Assembly (NCBI RefSeq): GCF_042263505.1
Contig: NZ_JBHKFI010000014.1
Coordinates: forward strand, 53,435-117,434
DNA: 64,000 bases
Direction: 5' to 3'
Source of the DNA: Bacillus_BE sp042263505
GTDB taxonomy: Bacteria; Bacillota; Bacilli; Bacillales; Cytobacillaceae
Below are positions 32,586-42,599 of the stretch, in pieces. Position numbers and translations under genes: made by a program. Numbering within the stretch: position 1 is the first letter of the stretch; every line of letters begins with the position of its first letter. The notes beneath the pieces were generated by a model. That model saw only the letters and a program-made list of their open reading frames with translations, searched no databases and was not told the DNA's origin.

Positions 32586-32603
32586 TTGTGAAATATTGAA
32601 CAA
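32586..32603. promoter_or_regulatory. Degenerate Rex-like site upstream of the small gene
   Basis: TTGTGAAATATTGAACAA matches the left half of the Rex consensus fully but the right half at five of seven bases. A cre-like ATGAAAACGCTTTAA follows at 32619-32633. Confidence 0.4.
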
Positions 32604-32885
32604 AGTATGAATATTTTTATGAAAACGCTTTAATTTAAATCCCTTAAAAATACTGTATTGACAGGCTTTTTCGGAAGGTCTGTTGAAAATATTACGATTT
32701 ATAAAGGACAGAGAAAATGATAACGCTTAACTTTTTATTGAACAAAGTCACATTTGAATTATTGCAGCATTTTTCAATTTGTAAAGATGTAGGAAAAATG
32801 TAACGGATTATCCTTTTTGATTTCACAGTATCTTCTTATTATTTTTATATAATAATTATGATAAATACAGTAAGGGGGGTTAATA

Positions 32886-34289
32886 ATGAACGAACTGATT
32901 TTAGCTAGAATACAGTTTGCTTCGACAACGATTTTTCACTTCATTTTTGTTCCATTATCAATAGGTTTAGCTTTTCTCATCGCGATTATGCAGACAATGT
33001 ATGTCGTGAAGAAGAAAGAAATCTATAAGGACATGACAAAATTTTGGGGAAAATTTTTCCTTATTAATTTTGCGGTTGGAGTTGTAACAGGAATTATTCA
33101 AGAATTTCAATTTGGAATGAACTGGTCTGATTATTCCCGATTTGTTGGAGATGTGTTTGGCGCTCCATTAGCAATTGAGGCACTGCTTGCATTCTTTATT
33201 GAATCCACTTTTATTGGATTGTGGATTTTCGGTTGGGATAAGCTACCGAAGAAATTGCACTTAGCTTGTATTTGGCTCGTTTCTCTGGGAACCGCCATAT
33301 CTGCCTTATGGATATTGGCTGCTAATTCATTTATGCAAAACCCAGTGGGATATGCCATTCACAATGGAAGGGCAGAAATGAATGATTTCTTAGCAGTGAT
33401 TACAAATCAAAAGCTTTTAGTCGCCTTCCCACATACGATCTTTGCAAGTCTTGCAACAGCTTCATTTTTAATTTTAGGTATCAGTGCCTGGAATTTATTG
33501 AAGAAGAGAAATGTGGAATTATTTAAACTATCCATGACGGTACCTTTAATTGTTGGATTAATTTCCACTTTAGGTATTGCTTTTACTGGTCATTCACAGG
33601 CTACTTATTTAATTAAGGCGCAGCCAATGAAGATGGCAGCAGCTGAAGGATTGTGGAATGATACTGGCGACCCTGCTCCATGGACAGTTGTTGCGAAGAT
33701 TAATACGGATGAAAAGAAAACCACATCACGGATTGAAATTCCAGGCTTGCTAAGCTACCTCTCCTATGGAAAATTTAGTGGTGCGGTTCAAGGAATGAAT
33801 ACTCTTCAAGATCAGTATGTAAAGGATTATGGAAAAGGAGATTATATTCCACCAGTAAAAACGACATTCTGGAGCTTCCGTATTATGGTAGTAGCAGGGG
33901 GGTTAATGATTTTATTAACCTTGATCGGTTTAATCATGAAGTGGCGTGGAAAAATTGAGGTCCATTCCGCTTATTTAAAATGGATGATTGCAGCCATCTT
34001 CTTCCCATATATTGCAAATACTTTTGGTTGGATTATGTCTGAATTTGGACGTCAACCATGGGTAGTATATGGCCTTATGACTACAAAGGATGGTATTTCA
34101 CCAAATGTTTCATCAGGTTCTGTGTTATTTTCTCTTATTGCATTTTCACTGATCTATACATTACTAGCAATTGCGATGGTTTATTTGTTTATAAGAGTCA
34201 TAAAACATGGACCTTATGAAAAGACGAATGATGAAATAACCACATCTGATCCATTCCATGTAGGGGGGATAAAAGATGCAATTAAGTGA
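32886..34289 (+). CDS. cydA: Cytochrome bd ubiquinol/menaquinol oxidase subunit I
   Basis: 467 residues, about nine TM helices, heme b558, b595 and d ligation. N-terminal ARIQFASTTIFHFIFVPLSIGLAF carries the conserved heme-ligand His19 region, and EFGRQPWVVYGLMTT is the signature near the C terminus. The Q-loop is the short Gram-positive type. It forms a high-affinity terminal oxidase with CydB. AAGGGGGG precedes ATG by 8 nt. First gene of cydABCD, next to redox-controlled adhE. Confidence 0.97.
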   Translation: MNELILARIQFASTTIFHFIFVPLSIGLAFLIAIMQTMYVVKKKEIYKDMTKFWGKFFLINFAVGVVTGIIQEFQFGMNWSDYSRFVGDVFGAPLAIEALLAFFIESTFIGLWIFGWDKLPKKLHLACIWLVSLGTAISALWILAANSFMQNPVGYAIHNGRAEMNDFLAVITNQKLLVAFPHTIFASLATASFLILGISAWNLLKKRNVELFKLSMTVPLIVGLISTLGIAFTGHSQATYLIKAQPMKMAAAEGLWNDTGDPAPWTVVAKINTDEKKTTSRIEIPGLLSYLSYGKFSGAVQGMNTLQDQYVKDYGKGDYIPPVKTTFWSFRIMVVAGGLMILLTLIGLIMKWRGKIEVHSAYLKWMIAAIFFPYIANTFGWIMSEFGRQPWVVYGLMTTKDGISPNVSSGSVLFSLIAFSLIYTLLAIAMVYLFIRVIKHGPYEKTNDEITTSDPFHVGGIKDAIK

Positions 34290-35289
34290 GTTATGGTTTG
34301 TTTTAGTGGCTGTATTATTTGCGGTCTTTGTTTTACTAGAAGGATTTGATTTTGGAGTAGGCATGAGTACGAAATTTCTCGCTAAGAATGAATCCGAAAA
34401 AAGAGTGCTGATTAATTCCATTGGACCATTTTGGGATGCCAATGAAGTGTGGCTATTAACGGCAGGTGGAGCGATGTTTGCGGCATTCCCACACTGGTAT
34501 GCGACTCTTTTTAGCGGTTACTATATTCCTTTTGTTGCCTTATTGCTCTGTTTGATTGCTCGGGGTGTATCCTTTGAATTTAGAGGCAAGGTTCAAGCGG
34601 AAAAATGGACAAAGGTTTGGGATTGGGCCATTTTTCTTGGCAGCCTATTACCTCCATTCTTATTAGGAGTATTGTTCTCAAGTTTAATTAAAGGCTTGCC
34701 GATTGATGCAGATATGAATATGCATGCTGGCTTCTTTGATGTTGTGAATATTTACACAGTTGTAGGGGGACTTGCATTTGTAATGTTAGCCTTTATGCAT
34801 GGCTTGATGTTTATCTCATTAAAAACAGACGGTTCACTACGTGATAGAGCTAAACAAATGGCGATGAAAATGTATATCGCGACCGCTGTTGTAATTGTTT
34901 TGTTTGTCGGATTAACTGCCTTCTTTACGGATGCTTATACAGATAGGGGAACTATTCTTATTCCTTTATATATTGTTGCGATCCTCCTATATCTTCTATT
35001 ATTTCGATTTTTGCGGAATAGTAAGGAAGGATTTAGTTTTGCAACCACAGGTATTATTATGATTATGGTAACAGTATCGTTCTTTATTGCATTATTCCCG
35101 AATGTATTGATTAGTTCAACAGATATAACCAATAATCTTACGGTTTATAATGCTGCATCTGGTCACTATTCTCTAAAATTAATGACGATTGTTGCCCTAA
35201 CTATGGTTCCGATTGTTTTAGCTTATACGATATGGAGTTACTATGTATTTCGTAGACGGGTTACAGATAAGGAGCATCTTGAGTACTAA
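34276..35289 (+). CDS. cydB: Cytochrome bd oxidase subunit II
   Basis: 337 residues, eight or nine TM helices. Typical segments are LLEGFDFGVGM, FWDANEVWLLTAGGAMFAAFP and ARGVSFEFRGK. It overlaps cydA by 14 nt and its stop overlaps the start of cydC by one base, so the four cyd genes are coupled. Confidence 0.97.
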   Translation: MQLSELWFVLVAVLFAVFVLLEGFDFGVGMSTKFLAKNESEKRVLINSIGPFWDANEVWLLTAGGAMFAAFPHWYATLFSGYYIPFVALLLCLIARGVSFEFRGKVQAEKWTKVWDWAIFLGSLLPPFLLGVLFSSLIKGLPIDADMNMHAGFFDVVNIYTVVGGLAFVMLAFMHGLMFISLKTDGSLRDRAKQMAMKMYIATAVVIVLFVGLTAFFTDAYTDRGTILIPLYIVAILLYLLLFRFLRNSKEGFSFATTGIIMIMVTVSFFIALFPNVLISSTDITNNLTVYNAASGHYSLKLMTIVALTMVPIVLAYTIWSYYVFRRRVTDKEHLEY

Positions 35290-37016
35290 TGGATAAACAT
35301 CTTCTTCGATATAAGGGCAGCAAATGGACAATCCTATTGATCAGTATTTTGACAGTTGGGCAAGGGATTGCCATCATTTTTCAAGCTGTTTTCTTGGCCA
35401 AGGCCATATCAGATATGTTTCACGGGGCAGCATCAAACGCTGTCCTTCCTTTCTTTTTTGGTTTTCTTTGCGCCTTTTTTTTAAGGTATCTTTTTCAATG
35501 GGGAAAAGAGAGAATCTCCTATCGTTTTGCGGAGAAAACCTCTGATCAATTACAATCCTTGCTAATGGAAAAAATAATTCATATTGGACCAAGAGGGATA
35601 GGGATTCTTGGTTCAGGAAATCTTGTCACTTTATGTATGGAAGGAATTCCTAGTTATCGGACCTATATAGAGCTTTTTATCCCTCGCTTTCTCACTATGA
35701 TCTATATTCCAATTATTTTGTTGGCTTATATTTTTATGACAGATACTTTATCAGGAATTGTATTAATCATCACGATGCCAATCATGATTATTTTTCTCAT
35801 ATTATTAGGTAGTGCTGCCCAAAAACAAATTAATGCACAAATGGGAAGCTTTCTCTTACTTTCTAGACATTTTGTTGATTCTTTAAGAGGGCTTGTTACT
35901 TTAAAATATTTAGGTAAAAGCAAATCTCATCAAAAAGCGATTGAGGTGGTAAGCAATCAATATCGTATCGCCACTATGAAAACATTAAAAATGGCATTTT
36001 TGTCTACCTTTTCCTTAGATTTCTTCTCTAGTCTTTCCGTAGCGGTTTTAGCAGTTGAGTTAGGCTTACGACTAGTGGATGGAAAAACAGGCTTAGAGGC
36101 GGCATTAATCATTTTAATCCTTGCACCTGAATATTTTCTTCCAGTAAGGACACTTGGAAATGACTATCATGCAACAATGAATGGCAAGGAGGCAGGGAAG
36201 CGAATTTCTAAAATTTTAGATCAGGCAGATCTCATCCTTCCGAGAGAGGAGCTTGAAATGCCAAAATGGAATCAGGAGAGCGTTCTTCAAATTGAACATT
36301 TATCAAAGCAATCTGAAACGGAGAAAATCATGATGCTAAGGGATATTAGCTTCTCAGTAAAAGGGTATCAGAAGGTGGGGATTATCGGTACATCTGGTTC
36401 AGGTAAGTCTACTTTAATTGATATATTATCGGGATTTTTAGAAGCTTCAAGTGGATCCATTATGATGGATGGGGCTCTGCAGCGAAGCTTATGTAATGAA
36501 AAGTGGCAAGAACAAATCACCTATATTCCCCAGCATCCATATATTTTTTCTGGAAGTGTTGCCGAGAACATCAGCTGGTACGCTCCCGATTCAACAAGGG
36601 AAGAAATTGAAAGAGTGGTGCAAATTGTCGGGCTGAAAGAATTAATTCAGGAGCTTCCCAATGGGTTGGATGAGAAAATTGGTCAGGGGGGACGTGAACT
36701 AAGCGGTGGGGAAGAACAAAGAATCGCCTTATCCCGATCTTTATTACAGAATCGTCCCATCATGCTATTTGATGAGCCAACCGCACACTTGGACATTGAA
36801 ACAGAATATGAATTGAAAAAGTTGATTCTTCCAGTGCTCGAGGATAAGCTTGTCTTTTTTGCAACCCACCGCTTGCATTGGATGGAAGCAATGGATGTCA
36901 TATTCCTTCTCGAGGAAGGGAGAATTATTGAAATGGGAACTCATGGGGAGCTCCTCGCTAAGAAGGATGCTTACTATCATCTATTCCAAGCTAATAGAGG
37001 AGAAATGATAGAATGA
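35289..37016 (+). CDS. cydC: CydC/CydD-type ABC exporter half-subunit (first)
   Basis: 575 residues: six-helix ABC membrane domain followed by an ATPase domain with Walker A GTSGSGKST, signature LSGGEEQR and Walker B IMLFDEPTAHLDIE. CydCD is a thiol/heme-linked exporter needed for cytochrome bd assembly. In B. subtilis nomenclature the gene after cydB is cydC. Signature LSGGEEQR and the D-loop look intact, so it should hydrolyse ATP. Confidence 0.93.
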   Translation: MDKHLLRYKGSKWTILLISILTVGQGIAIIFQAVFLAKAISDMFHGAASNAVLPFFFGFLCAFFLRYLFQWGKERISYRFAEKTSDQLQSLLMEKIIHIGPRGIGILGSGNLVTLCMEGIPSYRTYIELFIPRFLTMIYIPIILLAYIFMTDTLSGIVLIITMPIMIIFLILLGSAAQKQINAQMGSFLLLSRHFVDSLRGLVTLKYLGKSKSHQKAIEVVSNQYRIATMKTLKMAFLSTFSLDFFSSLSVAVLAVELGLRLVDGKTGLEAALIILILAPEYFLPVRTLGNDYHATMNGKEAGKRISKILDQADLILPREELEMPKWNQESVLQIEHLSKQSETEKIMMLRDISFSVKGYQKVGIIGTSGSGKSTLIDILSGFLEASSGSIMMDGALQRSLCNEKWQEQITYIPQHPYIFSGSVAENISWYAPDSTREEIERVVQIVGLKELIQELPNGLDEKIGQGGRELSGGEEQRIALSRSLLQNRPIMLFDEPTAHLDIETEYELKKLILPVLEDKLVFFATHRLHWMEAMDVIFLLEEGRIIEMGTHGELLAKKDAYYHLFQANRGEMIE

Positions 37017-38746
37017 AGCTTATTCAAACCCATATAATACCTTATATAAAGCAATATTATCGTTCTATTCTATTAGTCATTTTTTTAGGAATATTAACCG
37101 TCGCAGCAAGCGCAATGTTAACTTTTACTTCCGGGTATTTAATTTCAAGTGCTTCCCTCATGCCAGTTAATATTTTGATGCTATATGTCCCAATCGTTTT
37201 GGTACGGACGTTCGGAATCTCCCAGGCAGTTACACGTTATCTAGAGAGATTGATTGGACACAATTCAACGTTGAAAATATTGGCTAATATGCGTGTTCAA
37301 CTATACCAAATGCTTGAACCGCAAGCCTTATTTATACGTTCCCGCTTTAAAACGGGTGACTTATTGGGGACTTTAGCAGATGATATTGAACATTTGCAGG
37401 ATGTTTATGTCCGCACGATTTTTCCATCAGTGGTTGCTTTCTGTATCTTTGTTGCTTCCATCCTATCCATTGCCTATTTTGATTTTTTGTTTGCTTTATG
37501 GATGGTGATTTGCTTAAGTTTGATATTGATCATGTATCCACTTCTCTCCCTCTATTTATTAAAGAAAAGACAAGTGGAGCAAAAGAAAATTAGAAGCAAT
37601 CTGTACTCAACATTTACTGATGCGGTTTTTGGGATAAGGGATTGGATGATTAGCGGGCAGTACGCCAGTTTCCTTCATCAATTTAATAGAGAGAGCAGAA
37701 AGAACATAGAAATTGAACGAAAGATGCATGATTGGAATCAGTCACGTGAGTTTCAAATGCGCCTCCTTTCGGGTGTTATTTTAATTTCCATCGGAGTATG
37801 GGCAGGAGGGATGGCACAAAGTGGAAGGATTGCTCCTGCTTATATTGCGGCCTTTACTTTAGTGATTTTACCGATAATAGAAGGGTTAATTCCTGTTTCC
37901 CGAGCGATTGAGAGAATTCCAACCTATTCAGAATCATGGAAAAGGATTGATCAAATTCAAAAATTCATTCCCATTCCATCCACCGGTATAAAAAGCACTC
38001 CATTACCTTTATCTAAAGGTGAAATTGTGATTCACCAGGTTTCTTTTCGTTATCCAAATAAAAGGATGGATGCTATTAATGAGCTTACCTTGCATGTACA
38101 CCAAGGTCAAAAGGTTGCCCTTTTAGGAAAAAGCGGGGCGGGAAAATCAACTCTTCTCCAATTAATGATAGGAGCGTTGACTCCATTAAAAGGGGAGATT
38201 GCTCTTAATGGGCATTCACCTAAAGATTGGGGGGAAGGGATCTATTCCCTAATGGGAGTACTGAACCAAAAACCATATTTATTTGCAACGTCGCTTGAAA
38301 ACAATATTCGCCTAGGAAATGAGGATGCTGCGAAGGAAGATATAGAAAGGGTAATTAAACAAGTAAAGCTTGATCAATATATCCATTCATTACCTTACGG
38401 ACTTTCCACGCAAATGGAAGAAGCCGGACAGCGATTTTCTGGAGGAGAAAGGCAAAGAATTGCCCTTGCAAGGATACTATTGAAAAACACTCCAATCGTT
38501 GTTTTAGATGAGCCAACAGTTGGACTCGATCCGTTAACAGAAAATGATTTAATTGCTACAATATTTCATACTCTGAAGGATAAAACGGTTATTTGGATTA
38601 CCCATCATTTAATTGGCATGGAAAAGATGGATACCATTCTATTCATGGAAAAGGGAAGAATGGTGATGAAGGGAAATCACCAAGAATTGCTGGTGAAAAA
38701 TGAAAGATACCGCCATTTATATGAATTAGACTGTGGAAAAATCTAA
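37013..38746 (+). CDS. cydD: CydC/CydD-type ABC exporter half-subunit (second)
   Basis: 577 residues, ABC exporter with Walker A GKSGAGKST, signature FSGGERQR and Walker B IVVLDEPTVGLDPL. The N-terminal domain has LTFTSGYLISSASLMPVNILMLYVPIVLVRTFGI, typical of the CydC/CydD thiol exporter (outlined). The ATG overlaps the preceding stop (ATGA). No strong terminator is visible after it. Confidence 0.93.
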   Translation: MKLIQTHIIPYIKQYYRSILLVIFLGILTVAASAMLTFTSGYLISSASLMPVNILMLYVPIVLVRTFGISQAVTRYLERLIGHNSTLKILANMRVQLYQMLEPQALFIRSRFKTGDLLGTLADDIEHLQDVYVRTIFPSVVAFCIFVASILSIAYFDFLFALWMVICLSLILIMYPLLSLYLLKKRQVEQKKIRSNLYSTFTDAVFGIRDWMISGQYASFLHQFNRESRKNIEIERKMHDWNQSREFQMRLLSGVILISIGVWAGGMAQSGRIAPAYIAAFTLVILPIIEGLIPVSRAIERIPTYSESWKRIDQIQKFIPIPSTGIKSTPLPLSKGEIVIHQVSFRYPNKRMDAINELTLHVHQGQKVALLGKSGAGKSTLLQLMIGALTPLKGEIALNGHSPKDWGEGIYSLMGVLNQKPYLFATSLENNIRLGNEDAAKEDIERVIKQVKLDQYIHSLPYGLSTQMEEAGQRFSGGERQRIALARILLKNTPIVVLDEPTVGLDPLTENDLIATIFHTLKDKTVIWITHHLIGMEKMDTILFMEKGRMVMKGNHQELLVKNERYRHLYELDCGKI

Positions 38747-38918
38747 TTGGGAAGACGCAATTGCTTACAGCAAAATACATCATTCCGTTATCGGATACCT
38801 ACTTGCAGATTCCCATAATAATTGTTAGAATATGTATCAATAAAGCTAAGGAGGCATCAATAAATAACACAATGGATATCCGCTAATTTTTTTTCGCTAA
38901 TTGAGTGCAAAAAAATAA
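38747..38918. other. Non-coding gap between cydD and the ABC-F leader
   Basis: AT-rich sequence without a credible ORF. An SD-like CTAAGGAGGC at about 38847 precedes no long frame. A TTGAGT about 17 bp upstream of CATATG at about 38901-38929 may be the ABC-F promoter, weakly. Confidence 0.4.
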
Positions 38919-39089
38919 CTTTGCATATGCAAAGAACAGGATACCTGTGTCTAATTTTATGATGCCATTTTGAAATAATGAATGTGAATTTGGAGACATT
39001 TATGCCTAATTTGTGGCATAGATGAATTTTTTCTTTCTTTTTTACGGTTCAATTATGGGCACAGGTTTGATTCCTGTGCCCTTTTTGTA
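38919..39089 (+). promoter_or_regulatory. Leader with short ORF and terminator: probable attenuator of the ABC-F gene
   Basis: The region holds a palindrome CTTTGCATATGCAAAG (38919-38934), a segment ACCTGTG (38943-38949), a seven-codon ORF MPNLWHR (39002-39025) with GGAG six nt upstream and lying inside a TATGCC/GGCATA hairpin, and the terminator GGGCACAGG/CCTGTGCCC plus T5 (39057-39086). ACCTGTG is complementary to CACAGGT in the terminator's 5' arm, so it could act as an antiterminator. This fits drug-stalled-ribosome attenuation known for ABC-F genes, but the switch itself is inferred. Confidence 0.7.
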
Positions 39090-39110
39090 TGCAAAAATGG
39101 AGTGATATAG

Positions 39111-40934
39111 ATGTTTTTATTAAAAGTGGAACACTTAAAAATGGAATATAACGGCGTCATTTTATTTGAGGAAGCTTCATTGGAAATAAAGCCAAAAGAA
39201 AGAGTTGCCATCATTGGAGAAAACGGTGTAGGAAAAACATCCTTTTTAAAAGCCATCTTTGGAAAAGCACCTTATATAGAAGGAAATATTATGTTTGGAA
39301 TTAATCCTGATGAAGTTGGATGGATGGAACAGGAAAGTACTAATCGGGATGATTGGAATACCCGTGAATGGGTGGAGGCTCATAATCAAGAGAAATATCA
39401 ATTAAAAAAACAATTAAGTGATCTAACAAAAAAGATTTATGAGAGCGATGAATTTATTTCCCCATATAACGAGGTTTTACAAAAATATTTGGATCTTGGT
39501 GGCTATGAATGGGAAACTGAGGTGGAACGGACATTGTCCAAGCTTGGCATCCCCAATCATTTATGGGATAAGCCATTTTCAAGCTTAAGTGGAGGACAGA
39601 AAACGCGGGTCAAGCTTGCCCAAGTGATGATTGATTCACCCAAGCTGTTAGTGCTTGATGAACCAACCAATCATTTAGATTTTGAAACGGTCGAATGGCT
39701 TCAGGAATGGTTAAATCGTTTTAAAGGAAGTGTATTATTCATCTCTCATGAGCGTGAATTTATCGATAAAGTCGCTAATATAACGTATGAATTAACGGAA
39801 AAAGGCACGAAGAAGTATGCTGGAGGTTATAGCTTTTATAAAGCGCAAAAGGAACTTGAAATGAAGACGGAGCAGGCGTTATATGAAAAGCAGGAACAAG
39901 AAAAAAGAAAATTGCTTGAAACAATTCAAACCTATAAGAATTGGCATCAGCAGGCGAGTGCAACTGCAAGTGTAAGAAATCCGTATGCACAAAAGCAAGC
40001 AGCCAAGCAAGCGACAAAATATAAGGTGAAGGAAAAGGCACTGGAGCGTTTGGAAAAAGGGAGAATTGAGAAACCTAAAGAGCAGGCTGTGATTCAAGCG
40101 GGCTTTGAGACTAATGACTTTGAAGGAAGAAGAATGCTGGGGCTGCGGGAAGTGGATTTTACCTATGAAAAAAATACTAACCTTGTGATTCGAAATGTGA
40201 AGTTTGAAATCAATCGAGGTGATCGAGTTGCGGTTGTTGGCAAAAATGGGAGTGGAAAAACCACTTTATTAAAGCTAATGACCGGAAAATTGGCTCCATT
40301 ACATGGTACAGTGATCCATAATCCACAATTACGAATGGGCTACTTTTTTCAAGAATTGGAAAACTTAAATAATGAAAATTCTATTTTAGATGAGCTTTTA
40401 ACCCTTCCCAATATGAAGCAATCGGATGCAAGAACGATATTAGCCTGTTTTTTATTCCGAAAAGAGGAGGTTTTTAAGAAAATCGGGCAGTTGAGCATGG
40501 GGGAAAGATGCCGAGTTGCCTTTGTGAAACTCTATTTTTCGGATGCTAATTTATTAGTTCTGGATGAGCCAACCAATTATCTCGATATAATGACAAGAGA
40601 GCGGATAGAAGATGCCCTTGCATCTTATCCTGGATCGGTTGTTATGGTTTCCCACGATCCTTTCTTATTAAGAAAAATTGCCAATAAGGTGATTCATATT
40701 GAAAATGGGGAAGCAACTGTATTTTTAGGCGGATATAGGGAATGGGAACAGCATTCAGAGGTATCCCCTTATGTTCAGTCCTTAAAAAACGAACAACAGT
40801 TATTAGAATTAGCGCTCATGGAACTTATGAGTGAGGAGACAAATGAGCTGGAAAAGGATGAGCAAAGGCTTAAAAAAATGCGGGAAATACAAGAACGGCT
40901 TGAAAAGGTGAAAAGAGAGATAGAAAAGAATTAA
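39111..40934 (+). CDS. ABC-F family ribosome-associated ATPase, possible antibiotic resistance type
   Basis: 607 residues, two ABC domains and no membrane segment. Domain 1: Walker A GENGVGKTS, signature LSGGQKTR, DEPTNHLDFE. Linker about residues 250-320, highly charged. Domain 2: Walker A GKNGSGKTT, signature LSMGERCR, DEPTNYLDI; then a coiled-coil tail. ABC-F proteins enter the ribosomal E site and rescue or modulate stalled ribosomes; some expel macrolide, lincosamide or pleuromutilin drugs. The attenuator-like leader directly upstream supports a drug-protective role. The precise subfamily is not settled. Confidence 0.9.
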   Translation: MFLLKVEHLKMEYNGVILFEEASLEIKPKERVAIIGENGVGKTSFLKAIFGKAPYIEGNIMFGINPDEVGWMEQESTNRDDWNTREWVEAHNQEKYQLKKQLSDLTKKIYESDEFISPYNEVLQKYLDLGGYEWETEVERTLSKLGIPNHLWDKPFSSLSGGQKTRVKLAQVMIDSPKLLVLDEPTNHLDFETVEWLQEWLNRFKGSVLFISHEREFIDKVANITYELTEKGTKKYAGGYSFYKAQKELEMKTEQALYEKQEQEKRKLLETIQTYKNWHQQASATASVRNPYAQKQAAKQATKYKVKEKALERLEKGRIEKPKEQAVIQAGFETNDFEGRRMLGLREVDFTYEKNTNLVIRNVKFEINRGDRVAVVGKNGSGKTTLLKLMTGKLAPLHGTVIHNPQLRMGYFFQELENLNNENSILDELLTLPNMKQSDARTILACFLFRKEEVFKKIGQLSMGERCRVAFVKLYFSDANLLVLDEPTNYLDIMTRERIEDALASYPGSVVMVSHDPFLLRKIANKVIHIENGEATVFLGGYREWEQHSEVSPYVQSLKNEQQLLELALMELMSEETNELEKDEQRLKKMREIQERLEKVKREIEKN

Positions 40935-40944
40935 AGTTTAAGAA

Positions 40945-40998
40945 ATGGGCTCCAGATTTCACCAAGGAAGGTGGGATAGCTGGAGCCCATTTTTTAAG
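40945..40998. terminator. Bidirectional terminator between ABC-F and MATE genes
   Basis: ATGGGCTCCAG and CTGGAGCCCAT form an 11-bp perfect stem around a 27-nt inner part, followed by six T residues; it serves convergent genes and overlaps the MATE stop region. Confidence 0.88.
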
Positions 40999-42349
40999 AA
41001 ACCATCTTTACCCTTACTTTTCTTTCCCAAGGCTTTTTCAGCCAACGTCTGAGGGCAAATAATCCTCTTAGCCATTCGTCAAGTCCTTGAGCAATCCAAA
41101 TCCCTAGTAAGCCAAGCTCGAAATGAATGCCGAAAAAATAGCTAAGGATGACACTAACGCCCCACATCGAGATAATGCCGATCATTACAGGAAAGCGAAC
41201 ATCACCAGCCGATTTTAAGGAGCTCATTAAGACAAGATTCATCGCTCTGCCTGGCTCGATAAATACAATCGCCCATAATACCGGCAGTCCAATCGAAATA
41301 ATGTCCTTACTGTCAGTGAAAAAGCCTAAAACCGGTTCTCCAATGAAAGCAATGATTAATGAAGTAACAAAAGAGGCAAGTATCGCAATTTTTAATGTCC
41401 GAAGTCCACGTTGGAATGCCCGGCTAAATAGCCGGCCTCCAATATAGCGAGCGACAAGGAGCTGAGTCCCCATCGCAATGGAAAGCGAAAATAAATAGCA
41501 CACCATCGAAATATTAAGAATATAGACTCTTGCTGCAAGAGAAGCAGCGCCAATTGAGGCAACAAATCCAGTAATAATCAACTGCGAGAACTGATAGGAT
41601 AAATTTTCGCCAGCAGATGGAATGCCAATCGAAAGCAATCCACGAATATTTTCTCGTCTAATCGTAAAAAAATCTATGAATCTAATTTTTAAATGAAGTT
41701 TGCGATGAACTAAAAAGAAGAGGCTGACAACAGCAAAAATTCTTGCTCCGACGATTGCCCACGAAACTCCAGTTACCCCAGTGACAGGCAGACCAAATAA
41801 TCCGAATATGGCAATCATATTTCCACTAACACTTATGATATCCATAAGAACCGTGACAATCATCGATTCCTTTGTATACCCATGGCTTCGAAGCACTGAG
41901 CTTAATGCAAGTGAAAGAGATTCAAGGAGGAGTGACAGACCACAAATTCGCATAAAGATTAAACCGTATTCTAAAATCTTCCCGTGAATATCAAACAAGC
42001 TTAAAAGCGGTTTACCAAAAGTAAAAGCAACAAGAGCAATGATAAGACCAAACCAAAAATTAAGGCCAACTGCAGACTGAGCTAGTTGTTTGGCTTTTTG
42101 AAAATGCCCCGCTCCTAAATTTTGACCGATCAAAATCGTTGCTCCAACTGCCGTGACATTAAACACAAGTATAAAAATATTTAATAACTGATTCCCAACC
42201 CCCACTCCTGCTGCCGCATCATCAGAATAATGGCTGAGGATGAAGGTGGCGATGATCCCCAAGCCCATATGAAGGGCCAATTCGATAAAAAGAGGCCAAG
42301 TAATATTAAAAAGAGTTTGCTCCTGATAGTTATTAGGTTGTTCTGTCAA
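40994..42349 (-). CDS. MATE-family multidrug/Na+ or H+ antiporter
   Basis: 451 residues, 12 TM helices with two-fold pseudo-symmetry: TWPLFIELALHMGLGIIATFILSHYSDDAAAGVGVGNQL (outlined), VGATILIGQNLGAGHFQKAKQ in the first half and MGTQLLVARYIGGRLFSRAFQRGLR in the second. It exports cationic drugs or metabolites. TTG 42349 follows GGAGA by about 9 nt. The substrate is unknown; it is transcribed away from the YtrA-type operon. Confidence 0.9.
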   Translation of the reverse strand: MTEQPNNYQEQTLFNITWPLFIELALHMGLGIIATFILSHYSDDAAAGVGVGNQLLNIFILVFNVTAVGATILIGQNLGAGHFQKAKQLAQSAVGLNFWFGLIIALVAFTFGKPLLSLFDIHGKILEYGLIFMRICGLSLLLESLSLALSSVLRSHGYTKESMIVTVLMDIISVSGNMIAIFGLFGLPVTGVTGVSWAIVGARIFAVVSLFFLVHRKLHLKIRFIDFFTIRRENIRGLLSIGIPSAGENLSYQFSQLIITGFVASIGAASLAARVYILNISMVCYLFSLSIAMGTQLLVARYIGGRLFSRAFQRGLRTLKIAILASFVTSLIIAFIGEPVLGFFTDSKDIISIGLPVLWAIVFIEPGRAMNLVLMSSLKSAGDVRFPVMIGIISMWGVSVILSYFFGIHFELGLLGIWIAQGLDEWLRGLFALRRWLKKPWERKVRVKMVS

Positions 42350-42492
42350 TTTATAAGTCTCCTCTTACTAGTCCTACCAATCATTTCTTAACATGAACTC
42401 ATTTTAATCCTATTTATGAAAAAGGAAAATAGAAAAGTTCGGTGATAATTTGAATTTTTCACTTTGTTGCAAAATGGACATAAAAAGCCAGG

Positions 42493-42521
42493 TTGACTTG
42501 TCTGTTCATACTGTATATACT
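42493..42521 (+). promoter_or_regulatory. Strong sigma-A promoter of the YtrA-type operon
   Basis: TTGACT (42493-42498) and TATACT (42516-42521) are exactly 17 bp apart. Confidence 0.8.
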
Positions 42522-42540
42522 GTATATGAACAGTATGAAC
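42504..42540. promoter_or_regulatory. Inverted repeat over the promoter, candidate GntR operator
   Basis: GTTCATACTGT (42504-42514) and ACAGTATGAAC (42530-42540) are perfect 11-bp arms around 15 bp that contain the -10. The repressor encoded next would block the promoter by binding here. Confidence 0.82.
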
Positions 42541-42599
42541 CGTGATGAAAAATAGTCTCCTGTTATCATGTTCATCTAACAAATATTTTAGGGGATGGT

